Origin: an uncultured beta proteobacterium
GTDB taxonomy: Bacteria > Pseudomonadota > Gammaproteobacteria > Burkholderiales > Rhodocyclaceae
Assembly: GCA_903886975.1 (NCBI GenBank)
Contig: CAISOB010000106.1
Coordinates: 1-48,725, forward strand
DNA length: 48,725 nt
Reading direction: 5' to 3'
Shown here: positions 7,686 through 18,842 of the stretch, piece after piece
Position numbering within the stretch: the stretch's first letter is position 1
How the letters are laid out: each line of letters begins with the position of its first letter
Position numbers and translations under genes: made by a program
The notes under the pieces: model-generated
What the model saw: the letters and a program-made list of their open reading frames with translations, nothing else
Told to the model about the DNA's origin: nothing
Databases searched by the model: none

Positions 7686-8356
7686 AAGTGATACAGACTC
7701 AATTTTATGGAAACGTTTACATATCCATAATGCCAAACGCAAAGCCTTCTGTCAACGCAAATGCAATGCCCGTTGAATTTTTGTGTAGGCGCGTCGTGAC
7801 GATTGGCGAGTCCGATCCGGTGATCGTTACCAAGGTGATCGAAAGGTGCGAGGACGATGCGGAAGCGAGAGAATATTTCGTGCGACGCGCGGCGGGTCGC
7901 GCTTAAGCTGCGGCGTCTCTCTGCGGAAACAGCCGCGGCGGAGCGTCGGACTTGCACGATTCAAAGCGGGTCACGGTAGCCTTGTCGACTTCCTCTTTGG
8001 CCAGACAGACAAGGTTCTCGCCGTCGACGCCGATCGCGTACTGTCCGTGATCGTCGTTGCATTCGACGCCGAGAAGAACAAGACCGCCAACTATGAATTC
8101 AAATCCGCACAGGATCATCGTAGGACTCGCCGATCATCTGTCAATTATTTGCCAAATTTCCTGGCCGCACAACACGTTGATCCTGACTAACTTTCGTTCG
8201 CGCCAGCGTTCAATTCTCAAGTGAAACGAAGGCGACTGCTTTCCGCCGGCAAGCGGCCGATGAAAATCGCCGAGGACTCCGTTTGTCGGCGAGGTCGACA
8301 TCAGACACAGGGCGATGACTGCGCATGCGCTATTCCCCGATTGAAAGTGATACAGA
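7686..8356. repeat. Pair of 12-base direct repeats AAGTGATACAGA
   Basis: AAGTGATACAGA occurs at 7686-7697 and 8345-8356, each followed by CTCA (with one extra A in the second copy). The 650 bases between them contain no confident gene. The repeats could be binding sites for one protein or the scars of a decayed insertion; chance is not excluded. Confidence 0.3.
7708..7721. promoter_or_regulatory. LacI/GalR-type operator-like palindrome
   Basis: TGGAAACGTTTACA has the central AAACGTTT palindrome and departs from the LacI/GalR (cre-type) consensus TGWAANCGNTNWCA at one position. It lies about 95 bases upstream of the exported hydrolase at 7613 and upstream of the weak small frame on the plus strand. 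No LacI-family gene is in the window. Confidence 0.4.
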
Positions 8357-8543
8357 ACTCACTGACAGGCTGGAGCTTTGTAATCCGCTACGCTGCCCCT
8401 GACAGATGGACTGCTTGGCCAGCGAATTAGCATGGTAAGAAACGAGAAGAAGCGTACACTATTCGAACAGGGATGACAGCTTTGATCGGCAATTTATGGG
8501 CTTGCACACGCAGGAGATCTACGGCGATAAGTTGGAGTAACAA

Positions 8544-9266
8544 GTGAGCACAACAACCAAGATTATCAATGCGCCGTCTCTAGCCAATTGCAGCTTTTTG
8601 GAAATGGGGCGGCAGGTCGAGGAATTGGTGCAAGGCGGCGCGCACTGGTTCCACATCGATATTATGGATGGCCACTACGTGCCCAATCTTTGCTTCCCGG
8701 TGAGGATTGTCGGGGAACTGAAGCAAAGATATCCCGGCGTTGACATTGATGTGCATCTCATGGTCACGGATCCCATGAGTTACCTGCCGCTACTCAAACA
8801 AAGCAAGGCCGATTGGGTTAGTTTCCATATGGATTCAACCAACTTCACACGCCGGACTCTCGTGACCATTCGGGAAATGGGGATGAAAGCCGGCGTGGTC
8901 ATCAATCCCAGTCAGCCAATTTCGGTTATCGAACCCGTCATCGGCTTCCTCGACTACGTCGTTCTGATGACAGTCGAGCCCGGCTATGCCGGTCAGAAGT
9001 TCATGCTTGACAGTCTCCCTCGCGTTACCGAGCTTGACGAGCTACGCCAAAAACACGGCGTAAATTTCCTTATTTCGATCGACGGTGGAGTGGATTATCA
9101 AAATGCCATCGAGTGCGCCCGCAGGGGCGCCGAAGTTTATGTCACCGGAATCTATATCGTATTTCAGCAAGAGGATGGAATCCGCGCCGCTTGCCAACGG
9201 TTCGAAGAAACGTTGACAGACGTGTTGAAGACTCAAGCGATGAATTCACCGATCGCGCAATCCTGA
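8544..9266 (+). CDS. Ribulose-phosphate 3-epimerase family enzyme
   Basis: A 240-residue TIM-barrel epimerase. The metal ligands are all present: H37 and D39 (HIDIMDGHYVPN), H71 (HLMV) and D180 (SIDGGV). The phosphate-binding VEPGYAGQKF loop is also there. The GTG at 8544 follows GGAG at the right distance. The family interconverts D-ribulose 5-phosphate and D-xylulose 5-phosphate, or in AlsE-type members D-allulose 6-phosphate and fructose 6-phosphate. The sequence is divergent from typical Rpe (N terminus INAPSLANC instead of IAPSILSAD) and the gene is not in a pentose-phosphate or Calvin operon, so a specialised sugar-phosphate epimerase is more likely. Isolated between two gene-poor gaps. 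Confidence 0.82.
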   Translation: MSTTTKIINAPSLANCSFLEMGRQVEELVQGGAHWFHIDIMDGHYVPNLCFPVRIVGELKQRYPGVDIDVHLMVTDPMSYLPLLKQSKADWVSFHMDSTNFTRRTLVTIREMGMKAGVVINPSQPISVIEPVIGFLDYVVLMTVEPGYAGQKFMLDSLPRVTELDELRQKHGVNFLISIDGGVDYQNAIECARRGAEVYVTGIYIVFQQEDGIRAACQRFEETLTDVLKTQAMNSPIAQS

Positions 9267-9615
9267 TAACGTCGGTGATTCCGGTTCAAAGCCCGAAGCA
9301 GTATCCGGGGATGATGAACCACGATCGGCGGACTTCTTTCATCCCTTGCAGTCGGGCTTCTCTACTTTAGTTTGGTACGGCTGGCGGGGTGCAGGTCACA
9401 ACGACCGCTAACTAGCGGCGAATTTAGGAGACCAAATTTCCGAACCCGCCCCGAACCAGCCGGCTATCAAACAGAAAAGCAGCCATTCCAAAGCCAATTC
9501 GGAAGTGATCATCCTTACAGACAGAGTGCTGTCAAAATTGCACTCTTTGCCTTGCTACTAAGGGCAATCCTACTGATCCACCCGCCCAGCCGTCAGTGTG
9601 AAGAGAAGATGCATT
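9267..9615. other. 349-base gap between convergent genes
   Basis: No gene supported. AAGCCCGA (about 9290) and TCGGGCTT (about 9353) are complementary and could fold a long-loop stem downstream of the epimerase gene. An open frame crossing 9372-9695 on the plus strand overlaps the end of the convergent hydrolase and looks non-coding. Confidence 0.45.
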
Positions 9616-10722
9616 TCAGAGTTCTCCGACGACGGAGTCATCCACGACAAAGAGCTTGCACGAAATTTCCTTCTTCCCGCGACAAAAGTCCATAGCGCGC
9701 TTTTTCGGATCTTCTCCGCCGTTGGCGTATCCGCATGTCTTGTCTGACACTGCAAAAGCTCTTGGATAGTCGGCATCAAGAAAAGTCCGGTAAATCTCTT
9801 TGCAATGATCGCTTAGTGCCAAGGCATTGCCAGCTTCCTGAAGGCGCGTGATGACAGGATCGGTCTCGGCAGTAGCCGGCAATATCTGTGTCGGCAACCC
9901 TAGATCAACAAGGAATTTCTCGACCTCCGGCCACCAGATCACAAGGCCATCGCGATGTCCAAACATTCCGTGTGAGTCTCCCTTAAATGTCCCATATGCC
10001 ACCATGCGTGCCGTACCCCCGGCGCCAACGTAATGGGAGTGCATCTCAGCGATGGTTCCCTTGGGCCAGTAGGAATCATTGTCGCCATAGAACCACAAGG
10101 TCGGGAATCGGTTCTTCTCTCCAAAGCTTTCAAAGGCTTTTATCAGAGATCTCTCCCATGCCCCACAGTCTGACAGTCTCAGTCCGCCAGCAAAATTGAC
10201 CAATCCTCTAACCCCCGGATACGGCTGGGTACCAAAAGCCATCGTCGTCAATCCACCGTGCGATTGCCCCATTACAAGGATCTTCTGCTTATCGACATAA
10301 GGCAGGGTTACGGCATAATCAAGAGCTGCGCGCACGTCCTTGGCCTGAGGCGAGCTATTCCCTTCGATATTGCAGCCACCTGCTATGTAGCTTCCTGATG
10401 AGCGCGAAAAGCCGCCACGCATGGGGATCATTACCACGTAATCACGCTTTACAAATTCTCGCGCTGCAACGATGTATCTCGCCCTTGGTTGAAAACGCGG
10501 ATTTCCCGATTCCTTGCCATGATTGATGACCACCAGCGGGAAGGGTCCATTCCCCACCGGTTTGAAAAAAGTCGTTTCCAATTCGGTACTGAAGATCCCC
10601 GAACCATTCTTGATGAATACAACTTCTTCATTCAGCGATTTGTCAAGAACGGATTCGGCAGCACGCGAAGATAGCGAAATGACAGACAAAACCAAGAGTA
10701 TTGCAAGAACAGGCTTCTTCAT
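9616..10722 (-). CDS. Exported dienelactone hydrolase-like alpha/beta hydrolase with a cysteine-rich tail
   Basis: A 368-residue protein with an N-terminal signal peptide (MKKPVLAILL to SSRAAES). The hydrolase domain carries the elbow G-Q-S154-H-G-G, a probable acid in FYGDNDSYWP (about residue 216) and H251 in GDSHGMF. The PMRGGFSRSSGSY and CNIEG segments resemble secreted dienelactone hydrolase/prolyl oligopeptidase-like esterases. After about residue 285 comes a roughly 80-residue tail with four cysteines (DHCKEIY, DKTCGYAN, DFCRGKK, ISCKLF), probably disulfide-bonded in the periplasm. The substrate is unknown. It is convergent with the epimerase gene and lies downstream of the small membrane protein gene. 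Confidence 0.78.
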   Translation of the reverse strand: MKKPVLAILLVLSVISLSSRAAESVLDKSLNEEVVFIKNGSGIFSTELETTFFKPVGNGPFPLVVINHGKESGNPRFQPRARYIVAAREFVKRDYVVMIPMRGGFSRSSGSYIAGGCNIEGNSSPQAKDVRAALDYAVTLPYVDKQKILVMGQSHGGLTTMAFGTQPYPGVRGLVNFAGGLRLSDCGAWERSLIKAFESFGEKNRFPTLWFYGDNDSYWPKGTIAEMHSHYVGAGGTARMVAYGTFKGDSHGMFGHRDGLVIWWPEVEKFLVDLGLPTQILPATAETDPVITRLQEAGNALALSDHCKEIYRTFLDADYPRAFAVSDKTCGYANGGEDPKKRAMDFCRGKKEISCKLFVVDDSVVGEL

Positions 10723-10900
10723 AGGTATTCAGTCCTGCATCAGCGTTCCGAGTAGTGTCTTCAATCGAGGAATTATTACATGTGCCGCTCGTGCAATGAG
10801 TTACGAATCCTCGCCAGTCTAGCGTCAGCTTTCCAAGATTGCGAACCTTCACTCGCGACCCAGGCCCGACTTTCAGCTTTTCGAAAAGCAGACCCAGAGA

Positions 10901-11170
10901 TTATTTTGTCGGCTGCTTGGAATCCTGCTTGGCAATTTGCTGGTTAAGCTCGTCAAGCTGTTTCTGAATCTTGGTGTTATTGAAGTAAAAATCATGTTTC
11001 AGACGCCCTTTTCTGCGGAAAAGGATCAGAAATCCGATGGCAATCGAAAAGAACGGCCACATATTTGCGAGGTCGGAGCCGTATTCTGGCAGCCTGTTTA
11101 GGTTGGTCAAGAATAAGTATGCGACGACGATACTGATTATGATCGCCCATATACGTGCCCTTGTTAGCAT
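10901..11170 (-). CDS. Small two-helix membrane protein of unknown function
   Basis: An 89-residue protein with two hydrophobic helices (about residues 8-23 and 36-51), then a basic RRKGRLKHD stretch and a glutamine/lysine-rich tail likely to form a coiled coil (KIQKQLDELNQQIAKQ). The topology suggests an inner-membrane protein with a cytoplasmic tail. I do not recognise the family. It lies 130 bases downstream of the SLC13 transporter gene on the same strand, separated by a hairpin, so co-transcription is uncertain. Confidence 0.6.
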   Translation of the reverse strand: MLTRARIWAIIISIVVAYLFLTNLNRLPEYGSDLANMWPFFSIAIGFLILFRRKGRLKHDFYFNNTKIQKQLDELNQQIAKQDSKQPTK

Positions 11171-11240
11171 GATCTTCTGTTCTTTCTAGCGCAGCTGCTT
11201 ATTCCAACAGCCCCGGTTTCGCTGTGCCGCTGCTTTGGTC

Positions 11241-11271
11241 TGCACGCCCCGCCTGCAAGGGGCGGGGTGCA
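11241..11271 (-). terminator. GC-rich hairpin after the SLC13 transporter gene
   Basis: CCCCGCC (11247-11253) pairs with GGCGGGG (11261-11267), extended by TGCA on both outer sides after a small bulge. It lies 30 bases past the stop of the transporter gene on the minus strand. There is no T-run, so it may only protect the transcript end. Confidence 0.45.
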
Positions 11272-11300
11272 CAGGCAATGCAATCACTCAAACGGACGGC

Positions 11301-12878
11301 TCAGAATGTCCTGACTACCCAGGGAACAAAGAAACAGCAGAGAGGAAGGGTGATCAAAGCCATTCCTACCAGGTCTATCAGGAAACCTGATTTGATCATT
11401 GTTGTAATAGGAATCAGTCCGCTTGCAAACACGATCGCGTTCGGCGGGGTGGAGACAGGCAGCATGAACCCAAGAGACGAGGACATAGCTATTGCGACAG
11501 CCACCGGTACCGGATCAAGACCAATCGACATGGCTGCCGTAATGCCAAGGGGCGCGCACATGTTGGTAGACGCCGTGTGAGAGGTAAGTTCTGACAGCAG
11601 CAGCGCCATCAAGCCAAATACGATAACCAGCGAAGTCACGGTGTTGGCGCCTGTGATTGCGACAACGCTATGGCCGACCCAGGCAGCAAGTCCGGAAGTG
11701 AACATCAGGGCGCCGAGCGAAAGCCCGCCGCCGAAGAGCACCAGCGTGCCCCAGTCAATGCTCTTCTGGGCCTCTTTCCAGTTAAGCGTGAATTCTCTCT
11801 TGCCCCAGTTGACCGGCAGGACGAAGAGCAAAAGGCCGGCGAGCATGCCAACTGTCGCTTCATTAAAGTATATGTTGTATAACTTGAGACCGGCATCTTC
11901 CGCACCGTAAATCATTGCCCAAGGTCCGGGCAATACCCAGAGAGTAACCGCGACGATAAAGGCGATAACGGAATTTTTCTCGCCCCTCGACCATTTGCCG
12001 AGTGCATCCTTCTTCTTCTTGATGAGCTCTGTGGCGCCTTCGATTACCTTTACATCGGCAGGGAACATCTTCCATAAGACGATGTACATGACAATGAAAT
12101 AGGCGGTCATTGCTACCGAGCCCCAGACCATCCATTGGAAGAAGGATATCCTGATATGCGCCAACTGATCGAGGAATCCCATGACGATGATGTTGGGCGG
12201 GGTGCCCACGGGCGTAAGAACTCCGCCGATTGAAGAAGCATAGGCTGCCATCAGCATGAGGCCTGTGGCGTATTTGTACCGGGCCATGTCAATTTCTTTG
12301 CCCTGGGCCCTGTACATTTCGCCAATGGCAGCCACGAGTCCGAGCGCTATCGGATACATCATTGCAGTAGTGGCCGTATTGCTCACCCAGCCGGAGATCA
12401 ATGCGGTAACCAATCCCAAGGCGAGCAGAATGCGCGCCGGGCTCGATCCAACCCATTGCATGGAGAGCATGCCGTAGGCAACGCGTTTGTCGAGCCCGTG
12501 GTTCATCATGCCTGCCGCCAGTATGAAACTTCCCAGAAACAGGTAGATCAAGGGGTTTGCGAACGGGGCGAATACTTTTGTGGCGGAATCGACGCCGAGC
12601 AATATACAAAGCACAGGCCCGAGCAAAGACGTCGCTGGGATCGGGATCGGCTCGCATATCCACCATGTGGCGGTAAAGGCTATGATGGCCAGAAGCATAT
12701 GCGCTTCAGGTTTCAAACCTCCGATGGGCAGAAAATAGACTAATAGCGCGAGGGCAGGGCCAAGAATAAAGCCCGTTGTTTTCCGGACTTTTTCAAACTG
12801 TTCCTCCGCGTCCGTCATTACCTGCGTGTTCTCGATCTTGTCGAGTTTTTCTTGTTCTTCGCGCTTTGCGTCAGCCAT
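11301..12878 (-). CDS. DASS/SLC13-family sodium:carboxylate (anion) symporter
   Basis: A 525-residue polytopic inner-membrane transporter of the divalent anion:sodium symporter family. The first SNT motif is S166-N167-T168 (GWVSNTATTAMM). The paired second-half motif is SHTASTN, with histidine replacing the usual asparagine. Both re-entrant signatures PVGTPPNIIVMG and PVSTPPNAIVFASG are present, the latter matching the family pattern. A roughly 30-residue charged N-terminal extension (rich in K, E, D) precedes the first helix. AGGGGGGAG stands just before the ATG. Members carry succinate, malate, citrate, tartrate or sulfate; the substrate here is not readable. Monocistronic, or with the small membrane gene after it. 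Confidence 0.9.
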   Translation of the reverse strand: MADAKREEQEKLDKIENTQVMTDAEEQFEKVRKTTGFILGPALALLVYFLPIGGLKPEAHMLLAIIAFTATWWICEPIPIPATSLLGPVLCILLGVDSATKVFAPFANPLIYLFLGSFILAAGMMNHGLDKRVAYGMLSMQWVGSSPARILLALGLVTALISGWVSNTATTAMMYPIALGLVAAIGEMYRAQGKEIDMARYKYATGLMLMAAYASSIGGVLTPVGTPPNIIVMGFLDQLAHIRISFFQWMVWGSVAMTAYFIVMYIVLWKMFPADVKVIEGATELIKKKKDALGKWSRGEKNSVIAFIVAVTLWVLPGPWAMIYGAEDAGLKLYNIYFNEATVGMLAGLLLFVLPVNWGKREFTLNWKEAQKSIDWGTLVLFGGGLSLGALMFTSGLAAWVGHSVVAITGANTVTSLVIVFGLMALLLSELTSHTASTNMCAPLGITAAMSIGLDPVPVAVAIAMSSSLGFMLPVSTPPNAIVFASGLIPITTMIKSGFLIDLVGMALITLPLCCFFVPWVVRTF

Positions 12879-13658
12879 TTTATCTCCCCCCTAATCTTAT
12901 ATCGATAGGAAATCCAACCGCTCAACCCAGCGTTTGCAAGCTTATCCCTAATTCATTGGCTAGCATAGACATACTTTATATTATTGGTTCGCGCGACCCG
13001 GGGCCGGATGGAAATGAAGCCATCGGCAAAACTCTCGACATACCTCGGCGAATCTACGATGACTGTGATGGCAACCGTCTTGATGAAGTCCTTCAACTGA
13101 ATAGAATTACCAAAAGAAGAACGGCCGTGAGCGAAATCGATCTTTCAGCGTTCAGGGAATCGGAAGAGCGCCTTCTTAATGCGCCGGTGATGTGGATTGG
13201 CGAGGCAGGGCCCGCTCGGGTCAATGGCCGCTTCAGATCAGCGCACGAAACCGACGACCGCAATGTGGAAGAAGAGCCAGTGGCAGCCGAACTCGGACAC
13301 TTAGAATGACTTTAGCATTAATCGAAAGCCATGAAAATGCCACGCGACGCGCAGCCTATTACACTGGAGACGATTGCGAAAGGTTTTGGTATGAGAAATG
13401 TTGTAGCGGCGCGGGAGTGAGTTATTCTCGCCGCTGCGCACCATTCCCCGGAGGGGTCGCTGACGGGTCGCTCGTTGTCGGTGCGCCGTCACGCCGGCTG
13501 GCCAAATTGTTCGCGTCTGCTGCGCTAGCTGTTCTGCGAGGGAGCGGGCGGCGCCGGCAACCCGCCTGCGTTGGCTGGAAACACCTACATGACGCCTACA
13601 CAAACTCCAGAAAGCAAAAAGCCAAGCCTTGAGAGTTGGGCTAATCACTTGGTATTAC
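12879..13658. other. 780-base gene-poor stretch next to tRNA-Thr
   Basis: No gene is convincingly supported between the SLC13 gene and the tRNA 3' end. A frame around 12963-13309 on the plus strand (ending EPVAAELGHLE) has reasonable composition, but it has no recognisable family or ribosome binding site and the opposite strand looks equally coding-like. I regard it as a possible decayed gene. The stretch ends in AAAGCCAAGCCTTGAGAGTTGGGCT, an imperfect inverted repeat just past the tRNA 3' end that could serve as its terminator. Confidence 0.45.
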
Positions 13659-13734
13659 TGGTGCCGCTGGCCGGAGTCGAACTGGCGACCTTCGCATTAC
13701 GAATGCGCTGCTCTACCAACTGAGCTACAGCGGC
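13659..13734 (-). tRNA. tRNA-Thr (anticodon CGT)
   Basis: A 76-base cloverleaf read on the minus strand: it begins GCCGCTG, has the D-arm AGCTCAGTTGGTAGAGCA, anticodon loop TTCGTAA with anticodon CGT (codon ACG) and T-arm TTCGACTC, and ends with an encoded CCA at 13661-13659. It closely resembles E. coli thrW. A sigma-70-type promoter lies at 13765-13792. It marks the border between the accessory region and the conserved core. Confidence 0.97.
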
Positions 13735-13764
13735 TCTGCGATCCATATCACGCGCAGGGTCGGC

Positions 13765-13792
13765 ATTTTAGCAGCGGTAGCCGATATTTCAA
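13765..13792 (-). promoter_or_regulatory. Promoter of tRNA-Thr
   Basis: On the minus strand TTGAAA (13792-13787) and TAAAAT (13770-13765) are separated by 16 bases. A GC-rich discriminator (GCCGACCC) follows, as is usual for stringently controlled stable RNA promoters. It lies just upstream of the tRNA, inside the short gap after the amidase stop codon. Confidence 0.75.
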
Positions 13793-13798
13793 ACCTAT

Positions 13799-15124
13799 TT
13801 AGAGCCCGGGCGTCTTTCCGGCTTTCGTATCCGCGCGCGCCAGCGTCGACTTGGCGAGCGGCGGATTCTTGGTGAAGTATTTGCGTATGCCCGAGAGGAT
13901 GGCTTCGGCCATGCGGTCCTGATAGGCATCATCGTTGAGGCGTTTTTCTTCGTCCGGGTTTGAGATGAAAGCCGTTTCGATCAGAATCGACGGGATGTCG
14001 GGCGCCTTGAGCACGGCGAAGCCGGCCTGCTCGACGCTCGCTTTGTGCAGATGGTTGATGCCGCCGATCTCGCCGAGCACGGCCTTGCCGAGCTTGAGGC
14101 TGTCGCTGATCGTCGCGGTTTGCGAGAGGTCGAGCAGAGTGCGCGCCAGCATCGGATCCTTGACGTCAAGATTGACGCCGCCGACCAGGTCGGCGGCATT
14201 CTCCTTTTGCGCGAGATAGCGCGCCGCGGAACTCGACGCGCCGCTCTCGGACAAGGCGAAGACCGAAGATCCGTTCGCATCCGAGCGGATGAAGGCGTCG
14301 GCGTGGATCGACACGAAGAGGTCGGATTGGATGCGCCGGGCTTTTTGCACGCGCATCTGCAGCGGCACGAAGAAGTCGGTGTCGCGCGTGAGCACGGCGC
14401 GCATGTTCGGTTCGGCGTCGATCTTCGCCTTCAGGCGCCTGGCGACCGCCAGCGTTACGTCCTTTTCATGACTGCCGCCGCGCCCTACGGCGCCCGGATC
14501 TTCGCCGCCGTGGCCCGGATCGAGCGTAATGGTGACCAGGCGATCGACCACCGGTTTGGTCTGGCGCGGCCTCTCGGCCTTGATCTCGGCGCTCGGCTCG
14601 GGCTTGTTGTCGCTTTGCCCGCCAAGCTGCGATTCGTTCCGGGCCAGCAACTGCAGCAAGGGGTCGGGCGGCACCAGCGGATACACGTCGATGACCAGGC
14701 GATGCCCATAGCCGCCGACCGGCGGGAGCACGAAGACCTGCGGATTGACTTCGTTCTTGAGTTCCATCACCAGGCGGACGACGCCCGGCTTGAAGCGGCC
14801 GGCGCGCAAGAGCTTGATGTTCGGGTCGTCGGGCGCGATCTTGTTGGCCATGCCCTCGAGGACGCTGTTGAACTCGATGCCTTCAAGATCGACGACCAGG
14901 CGATCCGGGTTCTTGATCATGAACTGCGTGTATTTGAGCGGCGCGCTGTGTTCGATGGCCACCCGCGTGTAATCGGCGGCCGGCCAGACGCGAACGGCGA
15001 GTATGCCGGGATTGCGCTCGTTCGCCGCCCGCCCGACGGGGCTGACCAGCAGAATGAGCGAAGCGCCGGCGAACTTGATCAGTTGCCGGCGTGCGGCCAG
15101 AGGTTTTGCAGTGTCGTCAGACAT
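13799..15124 (-). CDS. amiC: N-acetylmuramoyl-L-alanine amidase AmiC
   Basis: A 441-residue periplasmic zinc amidase that cleaves the peptide from MurNAc during daughter-cell separation. The N terminus ARRQLIKFAGASL looks like a twin-arginine export signal. Residues about 40-150 form the AMIN domain for septal targeting. Amidase_3 covers about 195-415, with zinc ligands in LDPGHGGEDPGA, SHEKD and SIHAD and the catalytic glutamate in LIETAFISN. It overlaps the end of tsaE by 46 bases; this tsaE-amiC pairing is common in proteobacteria. Confidence 0.93.
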   Translation of the reverse strand: MSDDTAKPLAARRQLIKFAGASLILLVSPVGRAANERNPGILAVRVWPAADYTRVAIEHSAPLKYTQFMIKNPDRLVVDLEGIEFNSVLEGMANKIAPDDPNIKLLRAGRFKPGVVRLVMELKNEVNPQVFVLPPVGGYGHRLVIDVYPLVPPDPLLQLLARNESQLGGQSDNKPEPSAEIKAERPRQTKPVVDRLVTITLDPGHGGEDPGAVGRGGSHEKDVTLAVARRLKAKIDAEPNMRAVLTRDTDFFVPLQMRVQKARRIQSDLFVSIHADAFIRSDANGSSVFALSESGASSSAARYLAQKENAADLVGGVNLDVKDPMLARTLLDLSQTATISDSLKLGKAVLGEIGGINHLHKASVEQAGFAVLKAPDIPSILIETAFISNPDEEKRLNDDAYQDRMAEAILSGIRKYFTKNPPLAKSTLARADTKAGKTPGL

Positions 15125-15621
15125 CTTTGCCCGGCCTCACTGCGCGCGTGGAGACCGAGAATGCGCCCGGATTGCGGCGCCTCGGCAAAATGGAAGACGA
15201 GTTCGAGATCGGCGGGCGGCACATGGCCGGCGGCTTTTTCGGGCCACTCGACGAGGCACACGCAATCATCGCGGAAATATTCGGCAAGGCCAGCCTCTTC
15301 AAACTCTTCAGCTTCATTGAAACGATAAAAATCAAAGTGATACCAGTATATGCTCGAAACTACGTAAACTTCAACCAGGGTGTAAGTAGGGCTTTTGACC
15401 GGCCCGCTGTAGCCGAGCCGGCGCAGCAGGGCCCGCGCCAGCGTGGTCTTGCCGGCGCCAAGATCGCCGGACAGCCACACGACCATCCCGTGGCCCAGCA
15501 AGGGCGCCAGCTGATCGGCCAAGGCGCGGCTTGCCGCCTCGTCGGGCAACTGCAGGGTCAGCGTCGATTGGCCGCAAGCGCTGCGGCAATCGCGGCTATG
15601 ATTCGAGCTATGCAGCAACAC
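15079..15621 (-). CDS. tsaE: tRNA threonylcarbamoyladenosine biosynthesis ATPase TsaE
   Basis: A 180-residue P-loop protein needed, with TsaB, TsaC and TsaD, for t6A37 on ANN-decoding tRNAs. Walker A is GDLGAGKTT (52-60), followed by the KSPTYTLVE switch, HFDFYR and the LVEWPEKA motif, all diagnostic. The sequence before about residue 20 is not conserved. The ATG at 15621 lies inside the region where the divergent queG could also start. It is translationally linked to amiC. Confidence 0.93.
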   Translation of the reverse strand: MLLHSSNHSRDCRSACGQSTLTLQLPDEAASRALADQLAPLLGHGMVVWLSGDLGAGKTTLARALLRRLGYSGPVKSPTYTLVEVYVVSSIYWYHFDFYRFNEAEEFEEAGLAEYFRDDCVCLVEWPEKAAGHVPPADLELVFHFAEAPQSGRILGLHARSEAGQRCLTTLQNLWPHAGN

Positions 15622-15678
15622 AAGAACTCCGCTTCAAAGGGCACGAACGCAACGGCGGCAGCGCGTGGCCACGCCGGG

Positions 15679-18769
<3,091 letters not shown>

Positions 18770-18772
18770 GCC

Positions 18773-18841
18773 CCGTCGTCCCGGCGAACGCCGGGACCCA
18801 GTTCGTTGATGCTGGATTCCGGCATTCGCCGGAATGACGAT
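18773..18841. repeat. BIME-like dispersed repeat with two hairpins
   Basis: Two strong hairpins, GTCCCGGC-GAAC-GCCGGGAC (18778-18797) and ATTCCGGC-ATTC-GCCGGAAT (18816-18835), are joined by a CAG...CTG-bracketed linker, and the ends CGTCGT/TGACG are roughly complementary. This is the layout of REP/BIME or MITE-type dispersed elements common in proteobacteria. It fills the 73-base gap between convergent fadH and sseA, and could stop or stabilise both transcripts. Confidence 0.75.
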
Positions 18842-18842
18842 G

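Larger units (their letters stand above)
7614..8543. other. 930-base gene-poor stretch
   Basis: No gene is firmly supported. Two weak small reading frames converge here: about 7730-7906 plus (starting MPNAKPSVNA or MPVEFLCRRV) and 7903-8118 minus (71 residues, containing YAIGVDGENLVCLAKEEVDK). Both have plausible amino acid use but poor ribosome binding sites and no recognisable family, so they may be remnants. The stretch also holds an operator-like palindrome (7708-7721) and a 12-base direct repeat (7686-7697 and 8345-8356). Confidence 0.5.

Noticed and set aside
12963..13309. Plus-strand frame ending EPVAAELGHLE, considered as a gene
   Set aside because: No recognisable family or ribosome binding site, and the opposite strand looks equally plausible; listed only as a possible remnant.
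13301..13648. 115-residue minus-strand frame before tRNA-Thr
   Set aside because: Arginine/serine-rich shadow composition, no family, no start signal.
14045..15328. 427-residue open frame on the plus strand
   Set aside because: Antisense to amiC and tsaE.
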